A stretch of 51,872 bases of DNA from Nitrospirota bacterium (GTDB lineage Bacteria; Nitrospirota; Thermodesulfovibrionia; Thermodesulfovibrionales; JdFR-88): assembly GCA_021789735.1 (NCBI GenBank), contig JAJYJB010000006.1:1-51872 (forward strand), given 5' to 3'. The notes below the pieces were generated by a model. The model saw only the letters and a program-made list of their open reading frames with translations, was not told the DNA's origin and searched no databases. The position numbers and the translations under genes were made by a program. Shown piece by piece: positions 26,565 through 35,272 of this stretch (position 1 is the stretch's first letter; each line of letters begins with the position of its first letter).

Positions 26565-26641
26565 GGGGTGGTAGTTCAGCTGGTTAGAACGCCGGCCTGT
26601 CACGCCGGAGGTCGCGGGTTCGAGCCCCGTCCACCCCGCCA
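26565..26641 (+). tRNA. tRNA-Asp (anticodon GTC)
   Basis: A 77-base cloverleaf. Acceptor GGGGTGG pairs with CCACCCC, the discriminator is G, and CCA is encoded. The anticodon stem CCGGC/GCCGG holds GTC at 26599-26601, and the T-arm GCGGG/CCCGT has loop TTCGAGC. It lies 24 bases after tRNA-Val and is co-transcribed. Confidence 0.95.
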
Positions 26642-27004
26642 TTTCTCCTGAAGCCCTTCCCCTTTGAAATGAGATTGTGAAATCAATAGCTTACTTGTGC
26701 CGCGGGACCATGGCTTTTTTGCCAGAGGATATGGTCCCGCAAAAACTTTCCGGCAAGGCAGTCATCGCCATAGGCGAAAAAAGCCTTAGCGCGCCTGGCG
26801 GATGGCCGTGGAGCAGAGACAGGCTCGGGGACCTTTGACAGGCCCCTCCGTTTATGACCGTAACTACTGTGACTAATGAAAAAAACTGCGCTTCCCCGGA
26901 AACATCTTTATTTTTAGGCCGTTATTTTTATATAATTCGCAATAACAATCTATTGCCGTTTTTGATTTGAAAAGGGGAAATTTCGGGTTTTTTAGAAGGA
27001 CGGG
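26642..27004 (+). other. non-coding stretch with strong hairpins, unassigned
   Basis: A 363-base gap without a gene. It has a perfect 10-base inverted repeat, GCGGGACCAT (26702-26711) and ATGGTCCCGC (26731-26740), with an inner GGC-TTTTTT-GCC hairpin. A nested pair follows: AAGGC...GCCTT around CGCC-ATA-GGCG (about 26755-26790). A GGGG...CCCC hairpin lies near 26827-26850. The kinase promoter begins after about 26900. The fold is richer than expected for spacer DNA, and no known riboswitch or RNA family was recognised. Confidence 0.45.
26931..26936 (+). promoter_or_regulatory. -10 box of the hybrid kinase gene
   Basis: A perfect TATAAT in an A/T-rich run. It would start transcription near 26943 and leave a leader of about 60 bases. 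The -35 region is only T-rich. Confidence 0.45.
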
Positions 27005-30000
27005 ATGGAGAGGAAGCTGCCGGACAAGACGTTTGAGATGCTGTTTGAGTGCTCCCCCGATGCCTGCCTGCTTATAGAAAATAACCGTTTTATTGGCTGC
27101 AACCAGGCTGCCGTTCGCATTCTGCACGCATCTTCCGTAGACCAGGTCCTGCATATGCACCCCGCGGACCTTTCTCCCGAGTTCCAGCCAGACGGCCGTC
27201 CTTCCGCGGCAAAGGCTGACGAAATGATAGCCCTGGCCATCCGGGACGGCTCCCACAGGTTCGAATGGACGCACAAAAGGGGGGACGGGGAAGAGTTCCC
27301 GGTGGAGGTGTCCCTCACCCTGATAAGGCACGGAGAAAGGCAGATCGTCTATACCATATGGCGGGACATAACGGAGAGGAAAAAAGACGAGAAGGCCGCC
27401 CGGGACTCCTATAACCTCTTAAACAATATAATAGACTTCCTTCCTTATCCCACTTTCATAATCGACCGTGCCGGGGTCGTGATGTTCTGGAACAGGGCCA
27501 TGGAGGAAATGACGCGGGTGAAGGCCGGCCAGATAATAGGAAAGGCCGATTACGAATACAGCCTTGCATTCTATGGCGAGCGAAGGCCTATCCTCATAGA
27601 CCTTGTGTCAAAGGACAGGGCGGAACTGGAGAAAAAGTACCCCAGGCTCAGGCGCGACCAGGACAACGAGAGGCTGTTCGGGGAGACGGACCTGATACCC
27701 TATCTTCAGCGCTACCTTGACGGGTGCGCGTCGGTTTTGCGCAACGAGGCGGGCGAGGTGCTGGGAGCGATAGAGATCGTGCGGGACATCACCGAGGAAA
27801 AGAACACCCAGCAGGAGCTGATAAGGGCCAGGGAGGCCGCGCTGTCCGCAGCGAGGGTCAAAAGCGAATTTCTGGCCAATATGAGCCACGAGATAAGGAC
27901 CCCCATGAACGCCATCATCGGGCTTTCCCATCTCATGGGGAAAACGGAGCTGGACGGCAAGCAGCGCGACTACCTGAACAAGATACGGGACTCCTCCCAG
28001 CACCTGCTTGGCATCATAAATGATGTCCTTGATTTCTCGAAGATAGAGGCGGGCAAGTTTGCCGTGGAGGAGACGGACTTCAACCTGGAGGAGGTGCTTG
28101 ACCACGTCTCCAACGTGGTGGGGCATGCCGCCCATAAAAAGGGCCTGGAGCTGCTTTTCAACGTCCAGGAGGGGATCCCGGTCTGCCTGAGAGGGGACCC
28201 CCTGCGGCTGGGACAGATACTCATCAATCTGGCCAACAACGCGGTAAAATTTACCGAAAAAGGGCACATCCTCATATCGGTGGAGTTGCGCGCAAGGGGG
28301 CGCAAGGGCAGCAAAAAGGGGCCCGGCAGAGGGGAGTTCAGGTTCTCCGTAAAGGACACCGGCATAGGCATCACGAAGGAGCAGAAGGCCAGGCTCTTCC
28401 AGTCTTTTTCCCAGGCGGACGCCTCGGTGACCCGCAAGTACGGGGGGACGGGCCTGGGCCTTGCCATTTCAAAAAAGCTGGCGGGCCTGATGGGCGGCGA
28501 CCTGGGGTGCAGAAGCAGCTACGGCAGGGGCAGCACGTTTTTTTTCACGCTGCCCTTTGGCATCCGGCAGGAGCAGGAAGAAGACCCTTACAGTCAGATG
28601 CCGGACCTCAGGGGCTCCAAGGTCCTCATAGTGGACGACCAGGAGGTGTCCCTGGAGGTCCTCCGTTCGTACATGGAGTCCATGGGTTTCCGGGTAACGA
28701 CGGCCCAGTCGGGCCATGAGGCGATCGGCATACTTGAGAATTCCCGCAAGGACCCCTTCCGGATAATCATCATGGACTGGAAGATGCCCGGACTGGACGG
28801 CTTTGAGACCATATCCATGATGAAAAGCGGCGGCATGGTAGACCCTTCCAGCATGATAGTGATGGTGTCCGCCTACGGCGCCGAAGATGTGAAGGAAAGG
28901 GCCCCGTCCCTTGGCGTAGGGGGGTACCTTACAAAGCCGGTGACCCAGTCCAGGCTGTTTGACACGCTCATGAACATTTACGGGAACAAGCCCAGGGCGC
29001 AGCAGGGCAAGCGGACTGAAAGCGCCGGGGCGGATGTGCTGCTTGAAGGGCGCAGGGTCCTGCTCGTGGAAGACAACATGATAAACCAGCAGGTCGCGAT
29101 GGAATTGATGGAGAGCGCGGGGCTCAAGGTGGATGCCGCCTCGAACGGGAAAGAGGCTGTCGAGATGCTGGAAAAAGGCGAGTATGAATGCGTTCTCATG
29201 GACATACAGATGCCGGTCATGGACGGGTTCGAGGCCACAAGGGTGATCCGCGGCATTGAGAAATACAAGGACCTGCCGGTGATCGCCATGACCGCCCATG
29301 CCATGTCGGGGGACAGGGAGCGGTGCATTGAGGCCGGCATGAACGACCATACCCCAAAACCCATCGACCCCGAAAAATTCTTCAAGACGCTCCGCCGGTG
29401 GCTGGCCGGGGGCAGCGCCAGACCCCGGACCGGCGGCAGCGAAGCGGCGCCCGCCGATAAAGCCCGGCAGGACCAGGCCGCCTTCCTGCCTGATACCCTG
29501 CCCGGGATAAACATGGCAGCCGCATTGAAGCTGGTTGCCGGAAACAAAAGGCTCCTCAGGAACATCCTCCTTGAGTTTGCCAACTCCTTCAGGGGGGCGC
29601 ATGAGGAAGTCTCCGCGTTCATTGAACAGGGCAGGATGGACGAGGCCTGCCGCCTTGTCCACAACGTAAAGGGGACATCCGGAAACATAGGGGCGCAAGA
29701 CCTCCAGAGGGCGGCGGCGGAGCTTGAAAAATGCCTGAAGCAAAACGTGAGCGGGCAGACAGGGGAGGCCCTGCGGGTCTTCCATGATGAGCTGGCAGTC
29801 GTCATTGAGACCTCAAGGGCGCTGCTGCCTGCGCAAAGATGGCCTTTCCCCCCCGGCCCGGCAGGGGAGGCCGCGGTCCCTCCGCGTCTGACAAGGGAGG
29901 AGTCGGAAAACCTGAGGCTTCTCTTCGGGCAGCTTGAGGACAGGATACGGCAAAACAGTTTTGACGCCACGGACCTTTTTGAGAGCATGAGAGACGGGGC

Positions 30001-30136
30001 AAAGGGATTTTTACTCCTGGCCCCCACGGAAATGGAGGCGCTTGGCAAGGCGCTGAACAGCTTCGATTTTGACGGCGCCTTGGCGCATCTGCAGGCGGCG
30101 CTTGAAAAGCTGCCGCCAGAGAAAGAAAAAGACTGA
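27005..30136 (+). CDS. hybrid sensor histidine kinase, PAS-PAS-HisKA-HATPase-REC-REC-Hpt
   Basis: A 1043-residue cytoplasmic phosphorelay protein without a signal peptide or membrane span. PAS domains occupy about 8-120 and 130-275. The dimerisation domain has phospho-His at about 295 (SHEIRTPMNAIIGL). The ATPase domain has N and G boxes (NLANNAVKFTEKG, DTGIGI, GGTGLGLAIS). Two receiver domains carry Asp at about 591 (MDWKMPGLDG) and 733 (MDIQMPVMDG), and a C-terminal Hpt domain has His at about 886 (VHNVKGTSGN). All relay residues are present, so signal can flow His-Asp-His-Asp internally and out to a partner. The REC-GGDEF gene starts 8 bases downstream and is the obvious partner. A Shine-Dalgarno-like AGAAGGACGGG precedes the ATG. 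Confidence 0.95.
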   Translation: MERKLPDKTFEMLFECSPDACLLIENNRFIGCNQAAVRILHASSVDQVLHMHPADLSPEFQPDGRPSAAKADEMIALAIRDGSHRFEWTHKRGDGEEFPVEVSLTLIRHGERQIVYTIWRDITERKKDEKAARDSYNLLNNIIDFLPYPTFIIDRAGVVMFWNRAMEEMTRVKAGQIIGKADYEYSLAFYGERRPILIDLVSKDRAELEKKYPRLRRDQDNERLFGETDLIPYLQRYLDGCASVLRNEAGEVLGAIEIVRDITEEKNTQQELIRAREAALSAARVKSEFLANMSHEIRTPMNAIIGLSHLMGKTELDGKQRDYLNKIRDSSQHLLGIINDVLDFSKIEAGKFAVEETDFNLEEVLDHVSNVVGHAAHKKGLELLFNVQEGIPVCLRGDPLRLGQILINLANNAVKFTEKGHILISVELRARGRKGSKKGPGRGEFRFSVKDTGIGITKEQKARLFQSFSQADASVTRKYGGTGLGLAISKKLAGLMGGDLGCRSSYGRGSTFFFTLPFGIRQEQEEDPYSQMPDLRGSKVLIVDDQEVSLEVLRSYMESMGFRVTTAQSGHEAIGILENSRKDPFRIIIMDWKMPGLDGFETISMMKSGGMVDPSSMIVMVSAYGAEDVKERAPSLGVGGYLTKPVTQSRLFDTLMNIYGNKPRAQQGKRTESAGADVLLEGRRVLLVEDNMINQQVAMELMESAGLKVDAASNGKEAVEMLEKGEYECVLMDIQMPVMDGFEATRVIRGIEKYKDLPVIAMTAHAMSGDRERCIEAGMNDHTPKPIDPEKFFKTLRRWLAGGSARPRTGGSEAAPADKARQDQAAFLPDTLPGINMAAALKLVAGNKRLLRNILLEFANSFRGAHEEVSAFIEQGRMDEACRLVHNVKGTSGNIGAQDLQRAAAELEKCLKQNVSGQTGEALRVFHDELAVVIETSRALLPAQRWPFPPGPAGEAAVPPRLTREESENLRLLFGQLEDRIRQNSFDATDLFESMRDGAKGFLLLAPTEMEALGKALNSFDFDGALAHLQAALEKLPPEKEKD

Positions 30137-30144
30137 AACATCAC

Positions 30145-31122
30145 ATGGAAAAAATACTTATAGCAGACGATGTGCCCGCAAACATAAAAATGCTCGGGGA
30201 GATGCTCAAAGGGCGGTATGAGCTGCTGGTTGCCACAAACGGGGAAAAGGCCGTCCAACTGGCCAGCCAGTGCGTCCCGGACCTGGTTCTCATGGATGTC
30301 ATGATGCCGGAGGTGGACGGCTTTACGGCGTGCGAGCGGCTGAAGGCGGCACAGGATACCGCCGGTATCCCGGTCATCTTCATAACGGCAAGCAACGCGG
30401 AGGAGGACATAGTCAGGGGGTTTACCTCCGGAGGGGTGGACTATATAACAAAGCCGTTCAACCCCACGGAGCTCCACGCCCGCATAAGGACGCACCTTGA
30501 GATAAAGAACTCCCGGGAGAGCCTGAGACGGTATTCGATGACGCTCGAGGCCATCAACAATGAGCTTAATGAAAAAAACGTCCTGCTTGCGGAGGCGCTT
30601 GAGCAGATCACCACGATGGCGCGCACCGACCATCTGACGGGCCTCTGGAACAGAAGCCACATGATGGAGAAATGCAGGGAGGAAGAGGTCCGGTTCAAGC
30701 GGAAAAAAAGGCAATTTTGTTTCGCGCTGGGCGATATAGACCATTTCAAGGAATTCAACGATACATACGGCCATGAGTGCGGGGACGATGTGCTGCGCGC
30801 CATCGCCGGGATTTTAAAGGAGTCCGTGCGGCAGCAGGATGTGGCGGCGCGCTGGGGCGGAGAAGAGTTCCTTTTGCTCCTGCCCGAATCGGACGTCTCA
30901 GGCGCCCTCGCCGTTGCCGGCCGGATAAGGCAGAGGATCGCTGAAAGCACGCTAAGTTACAATAACACCCCTCTCAGGGTGACGATGACCATGGGCGTTG
31001 CCCCCTATGACCCGGATGAAGGCATTGACGGCAGCATAAGGAACGCCGACTGCGCCCTGTATGAGGGCAAAAACGGAGGGCGGGACCGCGTCGTCACCTT
31101 TGACAAGGCAAGGAAGCATTAA
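30145..31122 (+). CDS. response regulator with diguanylate cyclase domain
   Basis: A 325-residue REC-GGDEF protein of the PleD/WspR kind. The receiver domain (about 1-120) has MDVMMPEVDG with the phospho-Asp. A short coiled-coil linker (about 130-155) precedes the cyclase domain, whose active-site loop is GGEEF (238-242). An inhibitory I-site RQQD lies five residues before it, so product inhibition by c-di-GMP is expected. It would make c-di-GMP when phosphorylated, probably by the hybrid kinase just upstream. Its TAA overlaps the stop of the convergent atpG. Confidence 0.95.
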   Translation: MEKILIADDVPANIKMLGEMLKGRYELLVATNGEKAVQLASQCVPDLVLMDVMMPEVDGFTACERLKAAQDTAGIPVIFITASNAEEDIVRGFTSGGVDYITKPFNPTELHARIRTHLEIKNSRESLRRYSMTLEAINNELNEKNVLLAEALEQITTMARTDHLTGLWNRSHMMEKCREEEVRFKRKKRQFCFALGDIDHFKEFNDTYGHECGDDVLRAIAGILKESVRQQDVAARWGGEEFLLLLPESDVSGALAVAGRIRQRIAESTLSYNNTPLRVTMTMGVAPYDPDEGIDGSIRNADCALYEGKNGGRDRVVTFDKARKH

Positions 31123-31976
31123 TTTTTTTGCCCCTGCAGGACCTCCAGGACCTCTTCCGTGATCTCCTCCTGCCGCACATATCTCTGAAGGGCCTCGGCC
31201 CCGGATATCCGCTTGCGAAGGTTTTCCGCCGCCCCCTCCATGCTTTGCAGACGGTACCAGTTCTCGCTTCTCAGGGACTCGGCATGGCTTCTGTAAAGGA
31301 CCGCGAATATAAGCTGCTCGATGAGCTTTTCAAATACCCTGTCTGGCCCCATGTTCAAAAGCGGAGGGTTTTTCTTTTTTTCGGTTTTCCCCGGCGGTAA
31401 GGCGGACAGGAATTTGTCCATGTCGGGGGGCAGCACCCGCTCCGTAAGGACCTGGGGCTTTTGTCCGGATACGCTCATAAAGATAAAGGCGAGCCTGTAG
31501 AACTCCCGGCCTCCGTATATTTCGATGAGGCGCGAGATCGCCTCTTCAATGGCGCCCTGTATGCCGCTTACGCTTGAAGCGGAACCGGCATAGTATTGCG
31601 GGACGATCTGCCTGGATGCAAGCGATTCCCTCAATTTTCTGCCTGTGACAAAAAGCGCGTCCCCGTCCTGCAGTTCTCCTGAAACCGCATCTGCCATCCT
31701 TTCGTTGAAAAGTCCGCAGAGCCCCTGGGAGGAGCCGCAGGCCACAAGTATCCTCCTGCCAGGGCCTGGATATTCCATCTTTTGGGCGATCTCCCCGTGG
31801 TGCGCCACGATGCGCGCCATGGCCTGGGATATGCTTTCCTCGTATTCCCGCAGGTTGATGACCAGTTCTTCGGTCTTTCTTATGACGATGCCGGCATAGG
31901 CCTTCATCGCGCCCACTATGTCTTCGATTGCCCGGAAGGCGCTTATCCTCCGCTCTATCTCCAGGGATGAAAGCAT
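31119..31976 (-). CDS. atpG: N-type ATP synthase gamma subunit
   Basis: A 285-residue F1 gamma subunit, the central rotor shaft. The N-terminal helix reads RRISAFRAIEDIVGAMKAYA, equivalent to the family's ITKAMKMVA block. The middle has VACGSSQGLCGLFN. The C-terminal helix ends with ENLRKRISGAEALQRYVRQEEITEEVLEVL, the counterpart of the family's C-terminal ...RQxxIT.E..E. Conservation is low, as is usual for N-type gamma subunits. It is the last gene of the operon; in Dibrova-type N-ATPase operons gamma is also last. Its stop codon overlaps the stop of the convergent REC-GGDEF gene. Confidence 0.85.
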   Translation of the reverse strand: MLSSLEIERRISAFRAIEDIVGAMKAYAGIVIRKTEELVINLREYEESISQAMARIVAHHGEIAQKMEYPGPGRRILVACGSSQGLCGLFNERMADAVSGELQDGDALFVTGRKLRESLASRQIVPQYYAGSASSVSGIQGAIEEAISRLIEIYGGREFYRLAFIFMSVSGQKPQVLTERVLPPDMDKFLSALPPGKTEKKKNPPLLNMGPDRVFEKLIEQLIFAVLYRSHAESLRSENWYRLQSMEGAAENLRKRISGAEALQRYVRQEEITEEVLEVLQGQKN

Positions 31977-32020
31977 GCCTGAGCAACGACCTCCTTGAAA
32001 TAAAAGACCCGCTCTCCCGC

Positions 32021-33523
32021 CTACTTGCGGGAAGAAAGGAATTCGTTCACCGCGTCCCGCCCGGCGCGCTCCAGTGAGCCTCTGTCCCTTATTTCATCCA
32101 TTACCCATGGCAGCGTCCTTTTTATACCGGCCAGGATGTCCAGACAGGCCTTCGCGGCAAGCTCCGGAGCGAACCTGTCCATGGCCCCTGAGTTTACCGC
32201 CCAGAAGGTCAGGACCTCTTCGTCCATCGAAAGGGGATGGAACCTGGGCTGCCTGAGTATCTCCCGCAGCCGCATCCCGCGGCCCAGGAGTTTTGAGGCC
32301 TCCTCCTCCAGGTGGGCGCCGAACCTGGTGAACACCTCCACTTCAAGGAACCTCGAATAATCTATCTTCAGCCGCTCGGACACCTCTTTTAAAGCCTTTT
32401 CCTGGGCCTTGCCCCCGATCCTGGACACCGATTTCCCGACGTCCACGGCGGGGCGGAAACCCTTGTCAAAGAGCAGCGAATCCAGGTATATCTGCCCGTC
32501 GGTTATCGAGATCAGGTTTGTCGGGATGTATGAGGAAATGCGCCCCTGTTGTGTTTCCGCCACCGGAAGGGCCGTTATGGACCCGCCACCGTATTCCTGG
32601 GCGATCCTGGCGGACCTTTCAAGGAGGCGGGCGTGCAGGAAAAAGATGTCCCCGGGATATGCCTCCCTGCCGGGGTGCCTGTTCAGAAGAAGGCTTAAGG
32701 AACGGTACGCTTCGGCATGTTTGGTAAGGTCGTCCAGGACCAGGAGGACGTCGCGCCCCCTGTCAAGGAAGTATTCCGCAAGGGCCATCGCGCTGTAAGG
32801 CGCGATATATTGCATGCCGAGGGAATCCGAGGCGTACGCGGCCAGGACAATGGTCCGTGAAAAATCGCCATAGGCCTTAAGCTCATCTATTATCTTCAGG
32901 ACATGGGTCTTTTTCAGGCCTATGGCCGCGTATATTGATAAGACGTCCGGGTTTTTCCCCTTTTTTTTCTGGTTTATGATGGCGTCCACACAGATGGACG
33001 TCTTGCCGGTCGAAGGGTCGCCTATTATCAGCTCCCTCTGCCCCCTGCCGATGGGAAACATCGAATCTATCACCTTGATGCCGGTCATAAGCGGGATGGA
33101 GACGTGTTCCCTTTTTATGATGGGAGGGGCCTGCCTTTCGATGGGATACGCCACCGGGCCTGCCGGGGCCGGGCCGCCGTCCATGGGTTCGCCAAGCGCG
33201 TTGACTACCCGCCCAAGCAGCTCGTCCCCGGCGTTCACGTAAGCCATCCGGCCCGTCCTCATCACCTCGTCTCCGGCCATTACCTCCTCTTCACCGGCAA
33301 GAAGCACGACCCCCAGCTCCTCGCTACCCATGTCGAAGACTATCCCGGTGTTTCCATTTTTAAGCTCAACAAGCTCATAAAGCCTTGCCTCGCCCAGGCC
33401 GGAAACGGCGGCAATGCCGTCGCCGGTGGAAAGCACCCTGCCTTCCTCATGCACCCTCAAGGTGAAGCGGGCTTTTTCCGCCTCCTCATACAGCCTCTCA
33501 ATGAAAAAATCCCCCGCGCTCAT
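32021..33523 (-). CDS. atpA: N-type ATP synthase alpha subunit
   Basis: A 501-residue non-catalytic nucleotide-binding F1 subunit. The P-loop is GDPSTGKTS in place of the usual GDRQTGKT, and the alpha/beta signature is PAVDVGKSVS. The frame is open further upstream, but the ATG at 33523 is taken because it gives the normal N-terminus and has GGGAG about 6 bases before it. It lies 1 base after the atpF stop. It works with the beta subunit to form the alpha3beta3 head. Confidence 0.92.
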   Translation of the reverse strand: MSAGDFFIERLYEEAEKARFTLRVHEEGRVLSTGDGIAAVSGLGEARLYELVELKNGNTGIVFDMGSEELGVVLLAGEEEVMAGDEVMRTGRMAYVNAGDELLGRVVNALGEPMDGGPAPAGPVAYPIERQAPPIIKREHVSIPLMTGIKVIDSMFPIGRGQRELIIGDPSTGKTSICVDAIINQKKKGKNPDVLSIYAAIGLKKTHVLKIIDELKAYGDFSRTIVLAAYASDSLGMQYIAPYSAMALAEYFLDRGRDVLLVLDDLTKHAEAYRSLSLLLNRHPGREAYPGDIFFLHARLLERSARIAQEYGGGSITALPVAETQQGRISSYIPTNLISITDGQIYLDSLLFDKGFRPAVDVGKSVSRIGGKAQEKALKEVSERLKIDYSRFLEVEVFTRFGAHLEEEASKLLGRGMRLREILRQPRFHPLSMDEEVLTFWAVNSGAMDRFAPELAAKACLDILAGIKRTLPWVMDEIRDRGSLERAGRDAVNEFLSSRK

Positions 33524-33524
33524 T

Positions 33525-34295
33525 TCATCTCCCTGCGGACGTTTTTTCATGGTCCGCTTTAAGCTTTCTCGCAAATGCCTCTATCTGGCCGGCAAGGGAA
33601 AAGTCATATACCTTGTCCCCCGCTTTTATGCTGACTCCCGCTATGAGGTCCTTGTCCACGATCTGCCGGGCCGAAAGCCTGACCAGGGGGACCAGAGGCT
33701 GGAGCGTCCCCCTGAACTTTTCAAGCTCGCTTGCCCCGATGGGCCAGGCCGTCCTGACCGCAAGCTCCACTTCGCCCGCGCCGGACGGACCGTGCGCGCC
33801 CGGGATGCCTTTTGCTATCTCCGCCGTCCGGCTGTAGAGGTTTTGCCAGATGCTTTTGTGCATCTCCTCGCTGGAGATGCCCTTAAGGAGGCTGGAGGCA
33901 AATTTTGCCACGACCCGGGCGGCAATGTCTTTTGTCTCTTCTCCGGCCCTTTTTTTCTCAGCCTCGAAGAGGGCCCTTTCCTTTTCGATCAGCATCCGGG
34001 CGCTTTTTTGAGCGTCAAGCAGCAGTCTCTTTTTTTCCTCTTCAGCCTCTTCCCTGGCCCTTTCGACAAGCCCCTCTTTTGCGTCCTGCAAAGCCTTCAT
34101 CCCGCGTTCCTGGGTTTCCTTCATCAGGAGCGCTTCGCTTTTCATCGTTTCGGCATCCTCCACCATTTTCCGCGAGAGCTCTCTTCTTTTCTCTATCATC
34201 TCTTTTACGGGTTTGAAGAGCAGACCCTTGAGGATGAACAGCAGTACAATGAAGTTTATTACCTGGAACGAGAAGGTCCAGAAATCGAACCTCAT
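33525..34295 (-). CDS. atpF: N-type ATP synthase b subunit with delta-like C-terminal domain
   Basis: A 256-residue peripheral-stalk protein, longer than a normal b subunit (about 160). One N-terminal membrane helix (INFIVLLFILKGLLF) is followed by a long charged helix rich in Glu, Lys and Ala. The final 80 residues (about 175-250) read ELAVRTAWPIGASELEKF and later DKDLIAGVSIKAGDKVYDFS with LAGQIEAFARKL. This matches the C-terminal domain of delta/OSCP (compare GVIIRAGDMVIDGSVRGRL of E. coli delta). A b-delta fusion would replace the missing delta gene. It lies between atpE and atpA in the operon, and its start context duplicates the end of atpE. Confidence 0.88.
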   Translation of the reverse strand: MRFDFWTFSFQVINFIVLLFILKGLLFKPVKEMIEKRRELSRKMVEDAETMKSEALLMKETQERGMKALQDAKEGLVERAREEAEEEKKRLLLDAQKSARMLIEKERALFEAEKKRAGEETKDIAARVVAKFASSLLKGISSEEMHKSIWQNLYSRTAEIAKGIPGAHGPSGAGEVELAVRTAWPIGASELEKFRGTLQPLVPLVRLSARQIVDKDLIAGVSIKAGDKVYDFSLAGQIEAFARKLKADHEKTSAGR

Positions 34296-34325
34296 TTCAA
34301 CAGGCCCCGGCTCTCATTTCAACAG
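34291..34325 (-). repeat. 13-base direct repeat at the atpE-atpF junction
   Basis: CTGTTGAAATGAG occurs twice, 22 bases apart (34313-34325 and 34291-34303 on the minus strand). The first copy contains the atpE stop TGA and the second the atpF start ATG. The bases before each copy also nearly match (GGTCTG and GGCCTG). Confidence 0.85.
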
Positions 34326-34577
34326 ACCTACAAGAGGGTCGGCAAACAGGATGATCAGGGCGATCACAAAGGCGTATATCGCGATGGACTCTATGAGCGC
34401 CATGCCCACAAAGAGGGTCCTTGATATCTGGGTGGAGGCTTCCGGCTGCCTGGCCATTGCCTCCATGGCCTTTGAAAGGGCTTCGCCCAGGGCCCTGGCC
34501 GGGCCGTATGCCCCGGCGGCTATGGCGAGCGCCGCGGCGACCACCGACGCGATCACGACAAGCGTTAGCGGGCTCAT
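34314..34577 (-). CDS. atpE: N-type ATP synthase c subunit
   Basis: An 87-residue hairpin of two membrane helices that forms the rotor ring. The loop is ARQPEA. The ion-binding Glu is in helix 2 in the context ALIESIAIY, which keeps the Glu-Ser pair seen in sodium-type and N-type rings. In helix 1 the position of the sodium ligand Gln32 (Ilyobacter) is Leu, and a Glu lies two residues later (ARALGEAL). The Thr after Glu-Ser is Ile. The coupling ion therefore cannot be read with confidence. The ATG has a strong AAGGAGGAG before it. Confidence 0.92.
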   Translation of the reverse strand: MSPLTLVVIASVVAAALAIAAGAYGPARALGEALSKAMEAMARQPEASTQISRTLFVGMALIESIAIYAFVIALIILFADPLVGLLK

Positions 34578-34591
34578 CTGCTCCTCCTTCC

Positions 34592-35272
34592 TTACGCCTC
34601 TTTTTGTATCCCCCCCGCTATGAAAACAAGCGTCAACACCCCGAAGATGTATGCCTGTATCAGCCCGATCAATATGTGGAGCATGGCAAACGGGACGGGC
34701 ACGAGAAGCCCGGCTATTCCCAGGACTATCGCCGCTATCATTTCACCGCTCAGCATGTTGCCAAAGAGCCTCACGGCGAGCGCCATCGTCCTTGTCGTCT
34801 CCGCTATCAGGTTAAAGGGCAGCAGCACCCACGAGGGCCTTATATAATGGCTGGCGTATCCCTTCAGGCCGCGCGTCTTCACTCCGAAAAAATGGGTCAT
34901 GGAATAAGAGAGCGCGGCAAACGCGAAGGTCGTGTTTATGTCAGCCGTGGGCGTTTTGAGCCCCGGTACGAGGCCTGCCAGGTTGGAAGCGCCGATAAGT
35001 ATCCACAGCGTTCCGATGACCGGCACGACCAGCCACGGGTCCGTGTCCGGCAGCGCCTCTTTTACCATCTGCTCCACCGTCTCGATCATCGCCTCCATGC
35101 CATCCAGGAGCCATGGGTGCCTCTTTTCCTTCCCATTCGTCAGGCCTTTTTTAATGAGCCAGCAGGCAAGGGTTATCAGCCCCATGATGAGCCAGGTGGT
35201 GGCGACCGTCTTTGTTATGACGACCGGCCCCAGCCTTATGAGCGGCTCCGGGTAGATTATGATGGGCCTCAC
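34592..35272 (-). CDS. atpB: N-type ATP synthase a subunit
   Basis: A 226-residue integral membrane stator with about five hydrophobic segments. It carries the conserved Arg in TMALAVRLFGNMLSGE, which faces the c ring. Length is short, as in N-type enzymes. The start is GTG, overlapping the TGA of the upstream AtpI-like gene by 4 bases (GTGA). Confidence 0.92.
   Translation of the reverse strand: MRPIIIYPEPLIRLGPVVITKTVATTWLIMGLITLACWLIKKGLTNGKEKRHPWLLDGMEAMIETVEQMVKEALPDTDPWLVVPVIGTLWILIGASNLAGLVPGLKTPTADINTTFAFAALSYSMTHFFGVKTRGLKGYASHYIRPSWVLLPFNLIAETTRTMALAVRLFGNMLSGEMIAAIVLGIAGLLVPVPFAMLHILIGLIQAYIFGVLTLVFIAGGIQKEA

Noticed and set aside
26700..26900. A c-di-GMP riboswitch upstream of the hybrid kinase
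   Set aside because: The conserved core bases of GEMM-type riboswitches could not be matched, and the region lies upstream of the likely kinase promoter.
28469..30774. Long minus-strand frames across the hybrid kinase genes
   Set aside because: They are antisense shadows of well-supported kinase and cyclase domains and have shadow-type composition.
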